Assembly: GCA_039815415.1 (NCBI GenBank)
Contig: JBCBZH010000246.1
Coordinates: forward strand, 1 to 6,784
DNA length: 6,784 nt
DNA from: JBCBZH01 sp039815415
GTDB lineage: Bacteria; Bacteroidota; Rhodothermia; Rhodothermales; Rubricoccaceae
Reading direction: 5' to 3'
Shown: one piece after another, positions 1-5,236 of the stretch
Numbering within the stretch: the first letter of the stretch is position 1
How the letters are laid out: each line of letters opens with the position of its first letter
Notes under the pieces: model-generated
Databases searched by the model: none
Told to the model about the DNA's origin: nothing
What the model saw: only the letters and a program-made list of their open reading frames with translations
Translations under genes and position numbers: made by a program

Positions 1-38
1 GCGCGCGAGGAGGCTGTCTCTATAGACCCGGAGAGCAT
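1..38 (-). CDS. Possible 5' end of a gene truncated by the window edge
   Basis: On the - strand an ATG at 38-36 opens a frame that stays open to the window edge (12 full codons, beginning M-L-S-G-S-I-E-T). An in-frame TAG lies three codons upstream, so this would be the first possible start. It begins 41 bp after the sigma factor stop and in the same direction, where a co-transcribed partner such as an anti-sigma factor or a target gene would sit. The stretch is too short to identify anything, and an open run of this length is expected by chance in high-GC DNA. Confidence 0.2.
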   Translation of the reverse strand, partial: MLSGSIETASSR

Positions 39-79
39 GCCGATCTAACCTGTGAGACTCAAGGCGAGAGCCGGTTACC

Positions 80-730
80 TCATGGAGAAAGTGTTACGCC
101 CGGAGGCAGAACGTCGGAGAAGTGCAGCTCGCGAAGGTCGGGATGGTCGGCCAGGCGGGTCCGCACCTTAGCCGCGTATGTGCGGACCGTTGCAATGGGG
201 TGCCCGGTTGCCTCCGCGATCTCATCGTAGGCTTTAAGCTCGAGGTAACGCATCCGCCCCACCGTACCGATGGCTGGAGGCAGGCCGTCGAATGCCGACG
301 CGACCACGCGCTGCACGAGCTGACGGTCGTAGGCCTCGGCCTCGAGCTGGCGCTCGGTGGCAGTGTCCTCCATCACCTCGGTCGTCTGCTTGCGGTCCCG
401 CCGGTGATTCAGAAGCACGTTCTTGCAGACCACGCTGACGTAGCTGGCGAAAGCGCCCGTGATGCGGTGCAGGGCATCCAGGATGCGCGTGAAGGCACGC
501 GTGACGGCTGCGTCGATGTCACTGGCTCCTCCCGAACGCTCATTCGCGAACCGCGAGAGGAAATAGCGTTGCACGTACCCATAGGCCCACATCTGGATCG
601 TCTCTAGATCCGTGTCCTCGCGCGAGTCCTGCCAGCGTCCAAACGCGCTGTTTGCAGCCTCGTAGTCGTCCAGCGCGAACCCGATGCGGGCCGCGATGGC
701 GTCGAGACCAGAGGAGGAGGTGTGAGGCAC
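80..730 (-). CDS. ECF-type RNA polymerase sigma factor
   Basis: A 216-residue protein with the two-domain layout of extracytoplasmic-function sigma factors. Region 2 covers about residues 46-112: helical, with DAAVTRAFTRILDAL at 72-86 and a basic run NHRRDRK at 108-114, where core binding and -10 recognition lie. Region 4 covers about 149-193: LPP at 150-152, then YDEIAEATGHPIATVRTY at 168-185, a helix-turn-helix expected to read the -35 element. The linker at about 115-145 is acidic and variable. It would direct RNA polymerase to a small regulon, but the signal is unknown. No anti-sigma gene is visible beside it, although a frame at the left edge could be its partner. The first start is GTG at 730-728; I found no ATG upstream in frame, and the next internal Met (residue 47) would cut into region 2. 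TATCTTGG at 760-753 (- strand) resembles a Bacteroidota -7 box, weakly. The gene is divergent from rplM. Confidence 0.85.
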   Translation of the reverse strand: MPHTSSSGLDAIAARIGFALDDYEAANSAFGRWQDSREDTDLETIQMWAYGYVQRYFLSRFANERSGGASDIDAAVTRAFTRILDALHRITGAFASYVSVVCKNVLLNHRRDRKQTTEVMEDTATERQLEAEAYDRQLVQRVVASAFDGLPPAIGTVGRMRYLELKAYDEIAEATGHPIATVRTYAAKVRTRLADHPDLRELHFSDVLPPGVTLSP

Positions 731-800
731 GAACCGGGCAAACGGGCGGCGACCAAGATAGGACGGACGCCCAAACTGGGGAAGAATCCTTGAACCCTGC

Positions 801-1010
801 CGTTTGGAGGCCTCCGAGTGCTCCGCTTCGTTGTGTCTGCTCAGAGCCAGCCCTAGCTTCCCTGGCTCTATTGCGCTCGGTGACTATCCGAGCCCACGGC
901 GCGACCAGCCGAGGCGCTTGCCTCCAGGCATTTCGGGTCGCCCGTTTTTTTGTCTGCTTAGTGCGTCCTGCGCGCCGAGGCGTGGCGATTCCGCCCCCTC
1001 CCCTTCTGAT
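801..1010 (+). promoter_or_regulatory. Structured leader upstream of rplM (candidate r-protein leader or small RNA)
   Basis: This is the 5' part of the divergent gap. Visible elements in order are: the palindrome GGAGGCCTCC (806-815); an 8-bp hairpin AGAGCCAG/CTGGCTCT (843-850 with 862-869); a 6-bp hairpin GCTCGG/CCGAGC (875-880 with 888-893, 7-nt loop); and the large terminator hairpin (896-945) with its T run. Competing pairings exist. CTCGG (876-880) can pair with CCGAG at 814-818, 888-892 or 909-913, and GCCTCC (920-925) can pair with GGAGGC (806-811) instead of its partner inside the terminator. Switching of this kind is what an attenuator needs. L13 is known to repress its own operon in E. 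coli; no similarity to that leader is claimed here. I could not place a promoter: no good TTG-N19-TAnnTTTG is visible. No Shine-Dalgarno precedes the ATG at 1011. Confidence 0.5.
896..951 (+). terminator. Intrinsic terminator / attenuator 59 nt before rplM
   Basis: The basal stem pairs ACGG (896-899) with CCGT (942-945) and GCGACC (901-906) with GGTCGC (936-941), with one bulged C at 900. The apical part pairs GCC-GAGGC (908-915) with GCCTC-GGC (920-929), with two bases bulged and a GCTT loop. Seven Ts follow (945-951). The form is that of a strong rho-independent terminator. No + strand gene lies upstream, so it should act on a transcript that starts in the divergent gap, either as rplM leader attenuation or as the end of a small RNA. 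Confidence 0.7.
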
Positions 1011-1454
1011 ATGAATCCGAACTCGTTCAAAACCTACAACGCCAAGCCCGGCTCCGTGGAGTCTGACTGGTACGTCGTGGACGCCGAGAACCTCGTCGTC
1101 GGTCGGCTTGCTGCGCGCATCGCGACCATCCTGCGTGGCAAGCACAAGCCAGAGTACACGCCGCACGTGGACGTGGGCGACCACGTGGTGGTGGTGAACG
1201 CGGACAAGGTTCGCTTCACGGGCTCCAAGGAGACGGCGAAGCAGTACTTCAGGCACTCGGGGTACCCCGGCGGCATCAAGAGCCGGACGCCGAAGGAGGT
1301 CCGCGAGCGCAAGCCCGAGTTCATCATCGAGAACGCGGTCAAGGGCATGCTGCCCCGCACCAAGCTGGGCCGCCAGATGATCAAGAAGCTCAACGTGTAT
1401 GCGGGCCCCGAGCATCCGCACGCCGCGCAGCAGCCCCAGACCCTCGACATTTAA
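1011..1454 (+). CDS. rplM: 50S ribosomal protein L13 (uL13)
   Basis: A 147-residue protein of normal L13 length. Family features are WYVVDAENLVVGRLA at 20-34, PEYTPHVDVGDHVVVVNADK at 47-66, YFRHSGYPGG at 79-88, and the conserved C-terminal run GMLPRTKLGRQMIKKLNVYA at 112-131, followed by GPEHPHAAQQP. L13 binds 23S rRNA early in large-subunit assembly. The start at 1011 is chosen because family similarity begins at once (NSFKTYNAKPG). The same frame is open back to a TTG at 804, but that would place the terminator hairpin inside the gene. It is the first gene of the translation operon. rpsI follows after 74 bp. Confidence 0.97.
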   Translation: MNPNSFKTYNAKPGSVESDWYVVDAENLVVGRLAARIATILRGKHKPEYTPHVDVGDHVVVVNADKVRFTGSKETAKQYFRHSGYPGGIKSRTPKEVRERKPEFIIENAVKGMLPRTKLGRQMIKKLNVYAGPEHPHAAQQPQTLDI

Positions 1455-1463
1455 GTACAGGCC

Positions 1464-1505
1464 GTGGGCCGTGGACATTGAGCCGCAGCCCTGCCCGAGG
1501 CCCAC
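1464..1505 (+). other. Hairpin between rplM and rpsI
   Basis: GTGGGCC (1464-1470) pairs perfectly with GGCCCAC (1499-1505) around a 28-nt loop. No T run follows, so it is not an intrinsic terminator. The same 7-bp stem sequence recurs after rpsI at 1932-1968. It could mark a processing or mRNA-stability site, or a protein-binding site. Confidence 0.4.
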
Positions 1506-1528
1506 AGCGTTTAGCCTACCGCCCTTCT

Positions 1529-1918
1529 ATGGCAACCCAGTTCCAGGCCGTCGGCCGTCGCAAGACCTCCGTCGCCCGTGTGTATCTCCGCCCCGGCTCC
1601 GGCCAGGTCATCGTCAACAAGCGTCCGCTGGACGAGTACTTCCCAACGAAGATTCGCCAGCTCGCCGCCACCGCTCCTCTCGACGCCACCGAGTTGCGCG
1701 GTCAGTTCGATGTGCTCGTCAATGCTCGCGGTGGAGGCCTCACCGGCCAGTCCGAGGCCGTCCAGCTCGGAATCGCCCGCTGCCTCGTTGAGTACAACGA
1801 GGAGCTGCGCAAGCCCCTCCGCGACGGCGGCTACCTGACGCGCGACCCGCGCATGGTCGAGCGCAAGAAGCCCGGCCAGCCCAAGGCCCGCAAGAAGTTC
1901 CAGTTCTCGAAGCGCTAA
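1529..1918 (+). CDS. rpsI: 30S ribosomal protein S9 (uS9)
   Basis: A 129-residue protein of normal S9 length. The N-terminal AVGRRKTSVARVYLRPGSG (7-25) and the S9 signature GGGLTGQSEAVQLGIARCL (68-86) are both present. The C-terminus ends KARKKFQFSKR; in the family this basic tail with terminal Lys-Arg reaches the P-site tRNA anticodon stem. It is part of the 30S head. ATG at 1529 is chosen because the family N-terminus begins there; the frame is open upstream to 1478 but encodes a non-family sequence. No Shine-Dalgarno is visible in the preceding CTACCGCCCTTCT. L13 and S9 are adjacent in most bacteria. The next gene, rpsB, is 212 bp away, with repeats between. Confidence 0.97.
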   Translation: MATQFQAVGRRKTSVARVYLRPGSGQVIVNKRPLDEYFPTKIRQLAATAPLDATELRGQFDVLVNARGGGLTGQSEAVQLGIARCLVEYNEELRKPLRDGGYLTRDPRMVERKKPGQPKARKKFQFSKR

Positions 1919-1931
1919 ACGCTCCGCGGCT

Positions 1932-1968
1932 GTGGGCCGTCCACTCTGGGCGATGGGCGAGGGCCCAC
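1932..1968 (+). other. Hairpin after rpsI, related to the one before it
   Basis: GTGGGCC (1932-1938) pairs perfectly with GGCCCAC (1962-1968) around a 23-nt loop. The stem is identical in sequence to 1464-1505; both begin GTGGGCCGT, and the 3' arms are CGAGGCCCAC and CGAGGGCCCAC. It lacks a T tail. It lies 13 bp after the rpsI stop. Confidence 0.4.
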
Positions 1969-2000
1969 CTCTCAGAGCCTCAAGCCCGCCGCCCTATCTC

Positions 2001-2115
2001 ACACCCCGCCCGACGAGCTGGCGGGTGTCCCGAACACGTCATCTCCCGATGGCTGCGACGGATCGCCAGCTCGAGCGACGGCGGGGCCAGGCACAACCCG
2101 CGCCACTCACGGCGC
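2001..2115 (+). promoter_or_regulatory. Inverted repeats in the rpsI-rpsB gap (possible rpsB leader)
   Basis: Four structures lie here. ACACC-CGCC (2001-2010, one bulged C) pairs with GGCGGGTGT (2020-2028), and GTGT (2025-2028) could pair instead with ACAC at 2034-2037. CGAGCTGGCG (2014-2023) and CGCCAGCTCG (2064-2073) are a perfect 10-bp inverted repeat spanning 60 bp; these are ends of the window's repeat family. A GCGCC/GGCGC hairpin (2100-2104 with 2111-2115) lies 15 nt before the rpsB ATG. S2 is known to repress rpsB-tsf in E. coli through the rpsB leader, so a folded leader is plausible, but no known motif was recognised. The whole gap is 1919-2130, and no promoter was identified. Confidence 0.35.
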
Positions 2116-2130
2116 ACACCCCCTCAGACC

Positions 2131-2964
2131 ATGGCACGCGCCTCCATTGAAGACCTGCTCCGCGCAGGCGCCCACTTCGGGCACCTCACCAGCCGGTGGA
2201 ACCCGAAGATGGCCCCCTACATCTTCATGCAGCGGAACGGGATCCACATCCTGGACCTGAAGCAGACCCAGAAACTCCTTGAAAATGCTGCCGACGCGGC
2301 CGCTCGCTTCGCCTCGCGCGGCAAGCCAGTCCTGTTCGTCGGCACCAAGAAGCAGGCCCAGAACGTGGTCAAGGAGGAGGCCGAGCGCGCCGGACAGCCG
2401 TACGCCGTCGACCGCTGGCTCGGTGGCATGCTCACCAACTTCTCGACCATCCGAGGCAGCCTCCGTCGCATGGAGACGCTGCGCCGCGAGGAGGCGGATG
2501 GCACCACAGCCCAGCTCAAGAAGAAGGAGCGCCTGATGCGCCGCCGCGAGCTGGAGAAGCTCGACCGCGTCCTTGGCGGCATCTCTGACATGAGCCGCCT
2601 GCCGGGCGCCCTGTTCGTCGTTGACATCCGCCGCGAGCACATCGCCGTTGATGAGGCCCGCAAGCTCAAGATTCCGATCATTGCGCTGGTGGACTCGAAC
2701 GTGGACCCGGATCTGGTGGACTTCCCGATTCCAGCCAACGACGACGCCATGAAGTCGGTGTCGCTGTTCACACGCATCATCGCCGACGCCATCATCGAGG
2801 GCCGTCAGGCTGGGCAGGCCAAGCGCGAAGAGGCTGCGGCTGAGGCCGCCACCCGCGCGGCTGAGGCTGCCGAGCTGGCGGAGAAGGCCGAGGCTGAAGA
2901 GAAGAAGGAGGCTGAAGAGGTCGTCACCCTCGCCGACGCCGAGAAGGATTCCGCCAGCGCGTAG
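2131..2964 (+). CDS. rpsB: 30S ribosomal protein S2 (uS2)
   Basis: A 277-residue protein. The S2 core covers about residues 1-228: IEDLLRAGAHFGHLTSRWNP at 6-25, FVGTKKQAQ at 69-77, RWLGGMLTNFSTI at 95-107, and the S2 signature PIIALVDSNVDPDLVDFPIP at 182-201 followed by ANDDA. The coiled-coil hairpin typical of S2 is seen as the charged stretch at about 112-148. Residues 229-277 form an Ala/Glu/Lys-rich, probably helical tail, longer than in E. coli S2; such variable acidic tails are common in the family. S2 binds late on the solvent side of the 30S subunit and needs S1 nearby. ATG at 2131 gives the normal M-A-R start, with no Shine-Dalgarno. It is followed by a strong terminator-like hairpin before tsf. 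Confidence 0.97.
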   Translation: MARASIEDLLRAGAHFGHLTSRWNPKMAPYIFMQRNGIHILDLKQTQKLLENAADAAARFASRGKPVLFVGTKKQAQNVVKEEAERAGQPYAVDRWLGGMLTNFSTIRGSLRRMETLRREEADGTTAQLKKKERLMRRRELEKLDRVLGGISDMSRLPGALFVVDIRREHIAVDEARKLKIPIIALVDSNVDPDLVDFPIPANDDAMKSVSLFTRIIADAIIEGRQAGQAKREEAAAEAATRAAEAAELAEKAEAEEKKEAEEVVTLADAEKDSASA

Positions 2965-2986
2965 CCGCGCCTCGCGCCCCAACCGC

Positions 2987-3025
2987 CGAGGCGGGGAGAC
3001 GCGCGCCGTGTCCCCGCCTCGTTTT
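2987..3025 (+). terminator. Intrinsic terminator or attenuator between rpsB and tsf
   Basis: CGAGGCGGGGA (2987-2997) pairs perfectly with TCCCCGCCTCG (3011-3021), an 11-bp GC-rich stem with a 13-nt loop, followed directly by TTTT (3022-3025). It begins 22 bp after the rpsB stop. The short T run suggests partial termination, which would lower tsf relative to rpsB. Otherwise tsf needs its own promoter in 3026-3168, and none was recognised there. Confidence 0.65.
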
Positions 3026-3046
3026 CATGTAGCCCCGGGTGTGCCT

Positions 3047-3080
3047 CCTCACCCTGTCCCTCTCCCCGCCGGAAAGGGGA
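3047..3080. repeat. REP-like intergenic repeat remnant
   Basis: CCTCACCCTGTCCCTCTCCCC is followed by an 8-nt loop and GGGGA, so TCCCC (3063-3067) pairs with GGGGA (3076-3080). The pattern CCTCACCC-n3-CCTCTCCC plus a partial inverted arm resembles palindromic extragenic repeats known from many high-GC genomes. Only one, possibly truncated, copy is in the window, so membership in a repeat family here is by resemblance only. Confidence 0.4.
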
Positions 3081-3168
3081 CGTTCTAGGAGGCGATGGCG
3101 CCGAGAACGGACTCTGTCTTGTCCCATCTGGCGCCCAATCCCCAACCCCTAATCCCCCAGACATCGAC

Positions 3169-3996
3169 ATGGCTATTACCGCACAAGACGTCAAGCGCCT
3201 CCGTGAGATCACGGGCGTGGGCATGATGGACTGCAAGAAGGCTCTCACCGAGGCCGATGGCGACTTCGACGCTGCCATCGAGAACCTGCGCAAGCAAGGC
3301 CAGAAGGTCGCTGCCAAGCGCGCCGACCGCGACGCCACGGAGGGCGCCATCGTGACCGCTGCCAACGCGGACCACACCGTTGCTGTCATCGCTGAGGTCA
3401 ACTCAGAGACCGACTTCGTGGCTCGCAACGATGACTTCGTCGCCTTCGCCACCCAGGTGGTCGACGCCCTCCTCGCTGCCCGCCCCGCAGACCTCGAGGC
3501 CGCCATGAACATGGACCTCGGCGGCCAGCCCCTCTCGGCGGCCCTCACCCAGATGACCGGCAAGATCGGCGAGAAGATCGACCTGCGTCGCTTCGAGATC
3601 GTGGAGGCCGACGGCGGCCAGGTGATTGACTACATCCACCCTGGCGCCAAGCTCGGTGTGCTCGTGGAGATGACCGGCAACGGCGAGCTGGCGGAAGCTG
3701 GCCGCGATGTGGCGATGCAGGCTGCGGCCATGAACCCAGTTGCTGCCACCCGCGAAGACGTCCCGCAAGACATCCAGGACAAGGAGCGCGAGATCGGCCG
3801 TGAGCAGGCTCGCGCCGAAGGCAAGCCCGAGCAGATCCTCGACAAGATTGCCGAGGGCAAGCTGAACCGCTACTTCAAGGACAACGTGCTCGTGGAGCAG
3901 CCCTTCGTCAAGGACTCGTCCATGACCGTCCAGAAGATGCTCGACAGCAAGGGTGCCGGCATCAAGCGGTTCGTCCGCTTCGCGCTCGGCGGCTAA
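3169..3996 (+). CDS. tsf: Elongation factor Ts
   Basis: A 275-residue guanine-nucleotide exchange factor for EF-Tu. The N-terminal UBA-like domain (about 1-50) holds EF-Ts signature 1, LREITGVGMMDCKKAL at 11-26. The core motif TDFVARN is at 81-87; in EF-Ts of known structure this Asp-Phe pair contacts EF-Tu and disturbs the magnesium site. IHPGAKLGVLVEM at 156-168 starts the second core subdomain, and the C-terminal FVKDSSMTVQKML (246-258) is also typical. The length is close to that of E. coli EF-Ts. The start at 3169 gives the family N-terminus MAITAQDVKRLRE. It shares the operon with rpsB, as in most bacteria, but lies 204 bp behind it, beyond a terminator hairpin. A copy of the 60-bp repeat begins at the base after the TAA stop. 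Confidence 0.97.
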   Translation: MAITAQDVKRLREITGVGMMDCKKALTEADGDFDAAIENLRKQGQKVAAKRADRDATEGAIVTAANADHTVAVIAEVNSETDFVARNDDFVAFATQVVDALLAARPADLEAAMNMDLGGQPLSAALTQMTGKIGEKIDLRRFEIVEADGGQVIDYIHPGAKLGVLVEMTGNGELAEAGRDVAMQAAAMNPVAATREDVPQDIQDKEREIGREQARAEGKPEQILDKIAEGKLNRYFKDNVLVEQPFVKDSSMTVQKMLDSKGAGIKRFVRFALGG

Positions 3997-4057
3997 TCGC
4001 CAGCTCGAACCGCAGGCCGACGGAGTCAACCGAAGGTCGGCGGTAGCCAACTGGCGA
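3997..4057 (+). repeat. 60-bp intergenic palindromic element, copy A
   Basis: It begins TCGCCAGCTCGA directly after the tsf stop and ends CCAACTGGCGA, so TCGCCAG and CTGGCGA form 7-bp terminal inverted repeats. An inner pair GCCGAC (4016-4021) and GTCGGC (4036-4041) gives a second stem. It matches the reverse complement of 5259-5318 at 55 of 60 positions. Size, ends and intergenic position suit a REP- or MITE-like element. No transposase gene is in the window, and whether it moves is inference. Confidence 0.75.
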
Positions 4058-4078
4058 GATTCTACCGACGGTCTCCAT

Positions 4079-4114
4079 GGGGGCGGTGTCTTCGGATGCC
4101 GCCCTCGCGCTTTT
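4079..4114 (+). terminator. Terminator closing the rplM-tsf operon
   Basis: GGGCGGTGTC (4081-4090), a TTCG tetraloop (4091-4094) and GATGCCGCCC (4095-4104) form a 10-bp stem with two G-T wobbles. C(UUCG)G is an unusually stable RNA loop. TTTT follows at 4111-4114, six bases after the stem, which is a little far for a classical terminator. It lies 84 bp after the tsf stop and just beyond repeat copy A. Confidence 0.6.
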
Positions 4115-4203
4115 CCGGACGGCGCGCGGCGAACTGGCCGCCTCCTCTCCCGGTTCGGAGAGATACCGAGATGCGCGTGTGAGGGCAGCGCCTACACACT
4201 CCA

Positions 4204-4227
4204 CAGCGCGTCCCCGGCGACGCGCTG
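4204..4227. promoter_or_regulatory. 9-bp inverted repeat upstream of the usp gene
   Basis: CAGCGCGTC (4204-4212) and GACGCGCTG (4219-4227) are perfectly complementary around CCCGGC. There is no T run on either strand. It lies 96 bp before the usp start, where an operator or a leader hairpin could sit. A smaller hairpin CTCCC-CTAA-GGGAG is at 4279-4292. No promoter was recognised in 4115-4323, and nothing else coding is seen there. Confidence 0.35.
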
Positions 4228-4323
4228 GTGCCTCGCCTGTTGCGTGCGGGCGGCGGACATCGCGAATGTGGTACACGCCTCCCCTAAGGGAGCGACCTGC
4301 CCTCTCTTGGACCACAAGTTCCC

Positions 4324-5175
4324 ATGCGTTCGATTCGCCACATCCTCGTCCCGCGCGACTTCTCTCCTCCCTCTGAGGCCGCACTCGCCGTCGCGCTTCG
4401 CCTCGCCGCCCGCGCCGACGCAACGCTCCACCTCGTCCATGTCGATGTCCTCTCCGAGGACCCGTATGGCTCCCCTGACGACGCTGCTGGCCTTGCTGCT
4501 CGTCTCCGAGAACGGCTGAAGGGTATCGTGGACCACGACCGTGGCGACGGCACCCCCTTCGATCCCGGGAGCGTTCGCATGGAGCACGCTGTCTTCCATG
4601 AGGTTGCTGCCGGACCAACCATCGCACGGCATGCCGCCGAGATCGGAGCCGACCTCGTGGTGATGGGCCGCCACGCACGTCGAGGGGTCGGCCGAGCCGT
4701 GCTCGGCAGCATCGCTGAGCACCTCACCCGTGAAGCACCGTGCCCCGTCGCCACCGTCGTTCCTGCTCGCGACACAGCGGACGACGAGTCCCGTGCATAC
4801 GATGACCTGCCTGGGGTCGTTCTCTGCGCCGTCGACCTCTCGGATGCCAGCGAGGCAGCTGTTGACCTCGCAGCGGGATTGGCGGAGGGCTTGGATGCTC
4901 GGCTCGATCTTCTCCATGCCGGATCCGCAGACTCAGATGCCCGTGAGCGCGTCGACGCGCTTGCCGCGAGGGTGGCTGACAGCGTTGAGGTCCGCTCCGA
5001 CATTCGCAACGGGTCTCCCACTGAAGCCATCGCTCAGGCCATCGCTGAAACGCCCCCCGACCTTGTGGTGGTCGGTCGACGGGCGGGCATGGCTCGCCTG
5101 CTCGGGAGCGTCTCAGAGCGCATCGTGCAGACGGCCGCCACGCCCATCGTGGTCGCCCTGGAAGACCGGGCGTAG
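4324..5175 (+). CDS. Universal stress protein, tandem Usp domains
   Basis: A 283-residue protein with two Usp domains in one chain. Domain 1 (about 4-147) opens with HILVPRDFSPPSEAA and closes with the nucleotide-loop region GRHARRGVGRAVLGS (115-129) and CPVATVV. Domain 2 (about 164-278) opens GVVLCAVDLSDASEAA and closes VVGRRAGMARLLGS (249-262) and TPIVVA. The family ATP motif is G-x2-G-x9-G-S/T. Domain 1 has Ala118 for the second Gly but correct spacing. Domain 2 also has Ala (254), and the loop is three residues short, so ATP binding is doubtful there. It is cytoplasmic, and such proteins act in stress survival by poorly defined means. The ATG at 4324 starts the family sequence directly. 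It stands alone between two terminators, so it is probably monocistronic. Confidence 0.92.
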   Translation: MRSIRHILVPRDFSPPSEAALAVALRLAARADATLHLVHVDVLSEDPYGSPDDAAGLAARLRERLKGIVDHDRGDGTPFDPGSVRMEHAVFHEVAAGPTIARHAAEIGADLVVMGRHARRGVGRAVLGSIAEHLTREAPCPVATVVPARDTADDESRAYDDLPGVVLCAVDLSDASEAAVDLAAGLAEGLDARLDLLHAGSADSDARERVDALAARVADSVEVRSDIRNGSPTEAIAQAIAETPPDLVVVGRRAGMARLLGSVSERIVQTAATPIVVALEDRA

Positions 5176-5183
5176 GCCGTCCC

Positions 5184-5203
5184 GGATCGCTAGGGAGCGG
5201 TCC
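5184..5203 (+). other. Small hairpin after usp
   Basis: GGATCGCT (5184-5191) pairs with AGCGGTCC (5196-5203), with one T-G wobble and an AGGG loop. It starts 8 bp after the usp stop and is flanked by two copies of AGGCCGT (5174-5180, 5206-5212). There is no T tail. It may protect the 3' end of the mRNA. Confidence 0.3.
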
Positions 5204-5236
5204 CCAGGCCGTTCGTCCAGGTCGCGCCCAGCGGAT

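Noticed and set aside
801..951. The leader as a known housekeeping RNA (SRP RNA, RNase P RNA, tmRNA)
   Set aside because: None of the conserved sequence cores of those RNAs is visible. A 6S-like RNA cannot be excluded by eye, but no long central-bubble hairpin was found.
804..1010. An N-terminal extension of L13 from the TTG at 804
   Set aside because: The frame is open, but the added sequence is not L13-like and would place an intrinsic terminator inside the gene.
540..1505. Long open frame on the - strand across the sigma start, the gap and rplM (321 codons)
   Set aside because: It lies antisense to rplM and out of frame with the sigma gene; the composition is Arg/Gly/Leu-rich with no family pattern. 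High GC makes such antisense frames common.
1478..1528. An N-terminal extension of S9 from 1478
   Set aside because: S9 family similarity begins at the Met encoded at 1529; the extra 17 codons are non-family.
1919..2130. A short + strand gene in the rpsI-rpsB gap (frame 1932-2150)
   Set aside because: It overlaps the rpsB start and its sequence is Pro/Arg-rich translation of repeat ends and hairpins.
2107..2982. Long open frame antisense to rpsB
   Set aside because: It covers the S2 gene on the opposite strand and has no recognisable domain; S2 is certain.
3095..3226. AGGAGG followed by ATG: a possible 43-residue upstream ORF overlapping the tsf start
   Set aside because: The spacing between AGGAGG and ATG is only 2 nt, none of the main genes here uses a clear Shine-Dalgarno, and the peptide has no recognisable features.
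3403..4050. Open frame antisense to tsf, starting inside repeat copy A
   Set aside because: Its N-terminus is translated repeat and the rest is antisense EF-Ts. The similar peptide start at 5265-5459 comes from copy B and only reflects the DNA repeat.
3953..4678. Open frames on both strands across the tsf-usp gap
   Set aside because: They overlap tsf and usp out of frame, cross a repeat and a terminator, and show no protein-like pattern.
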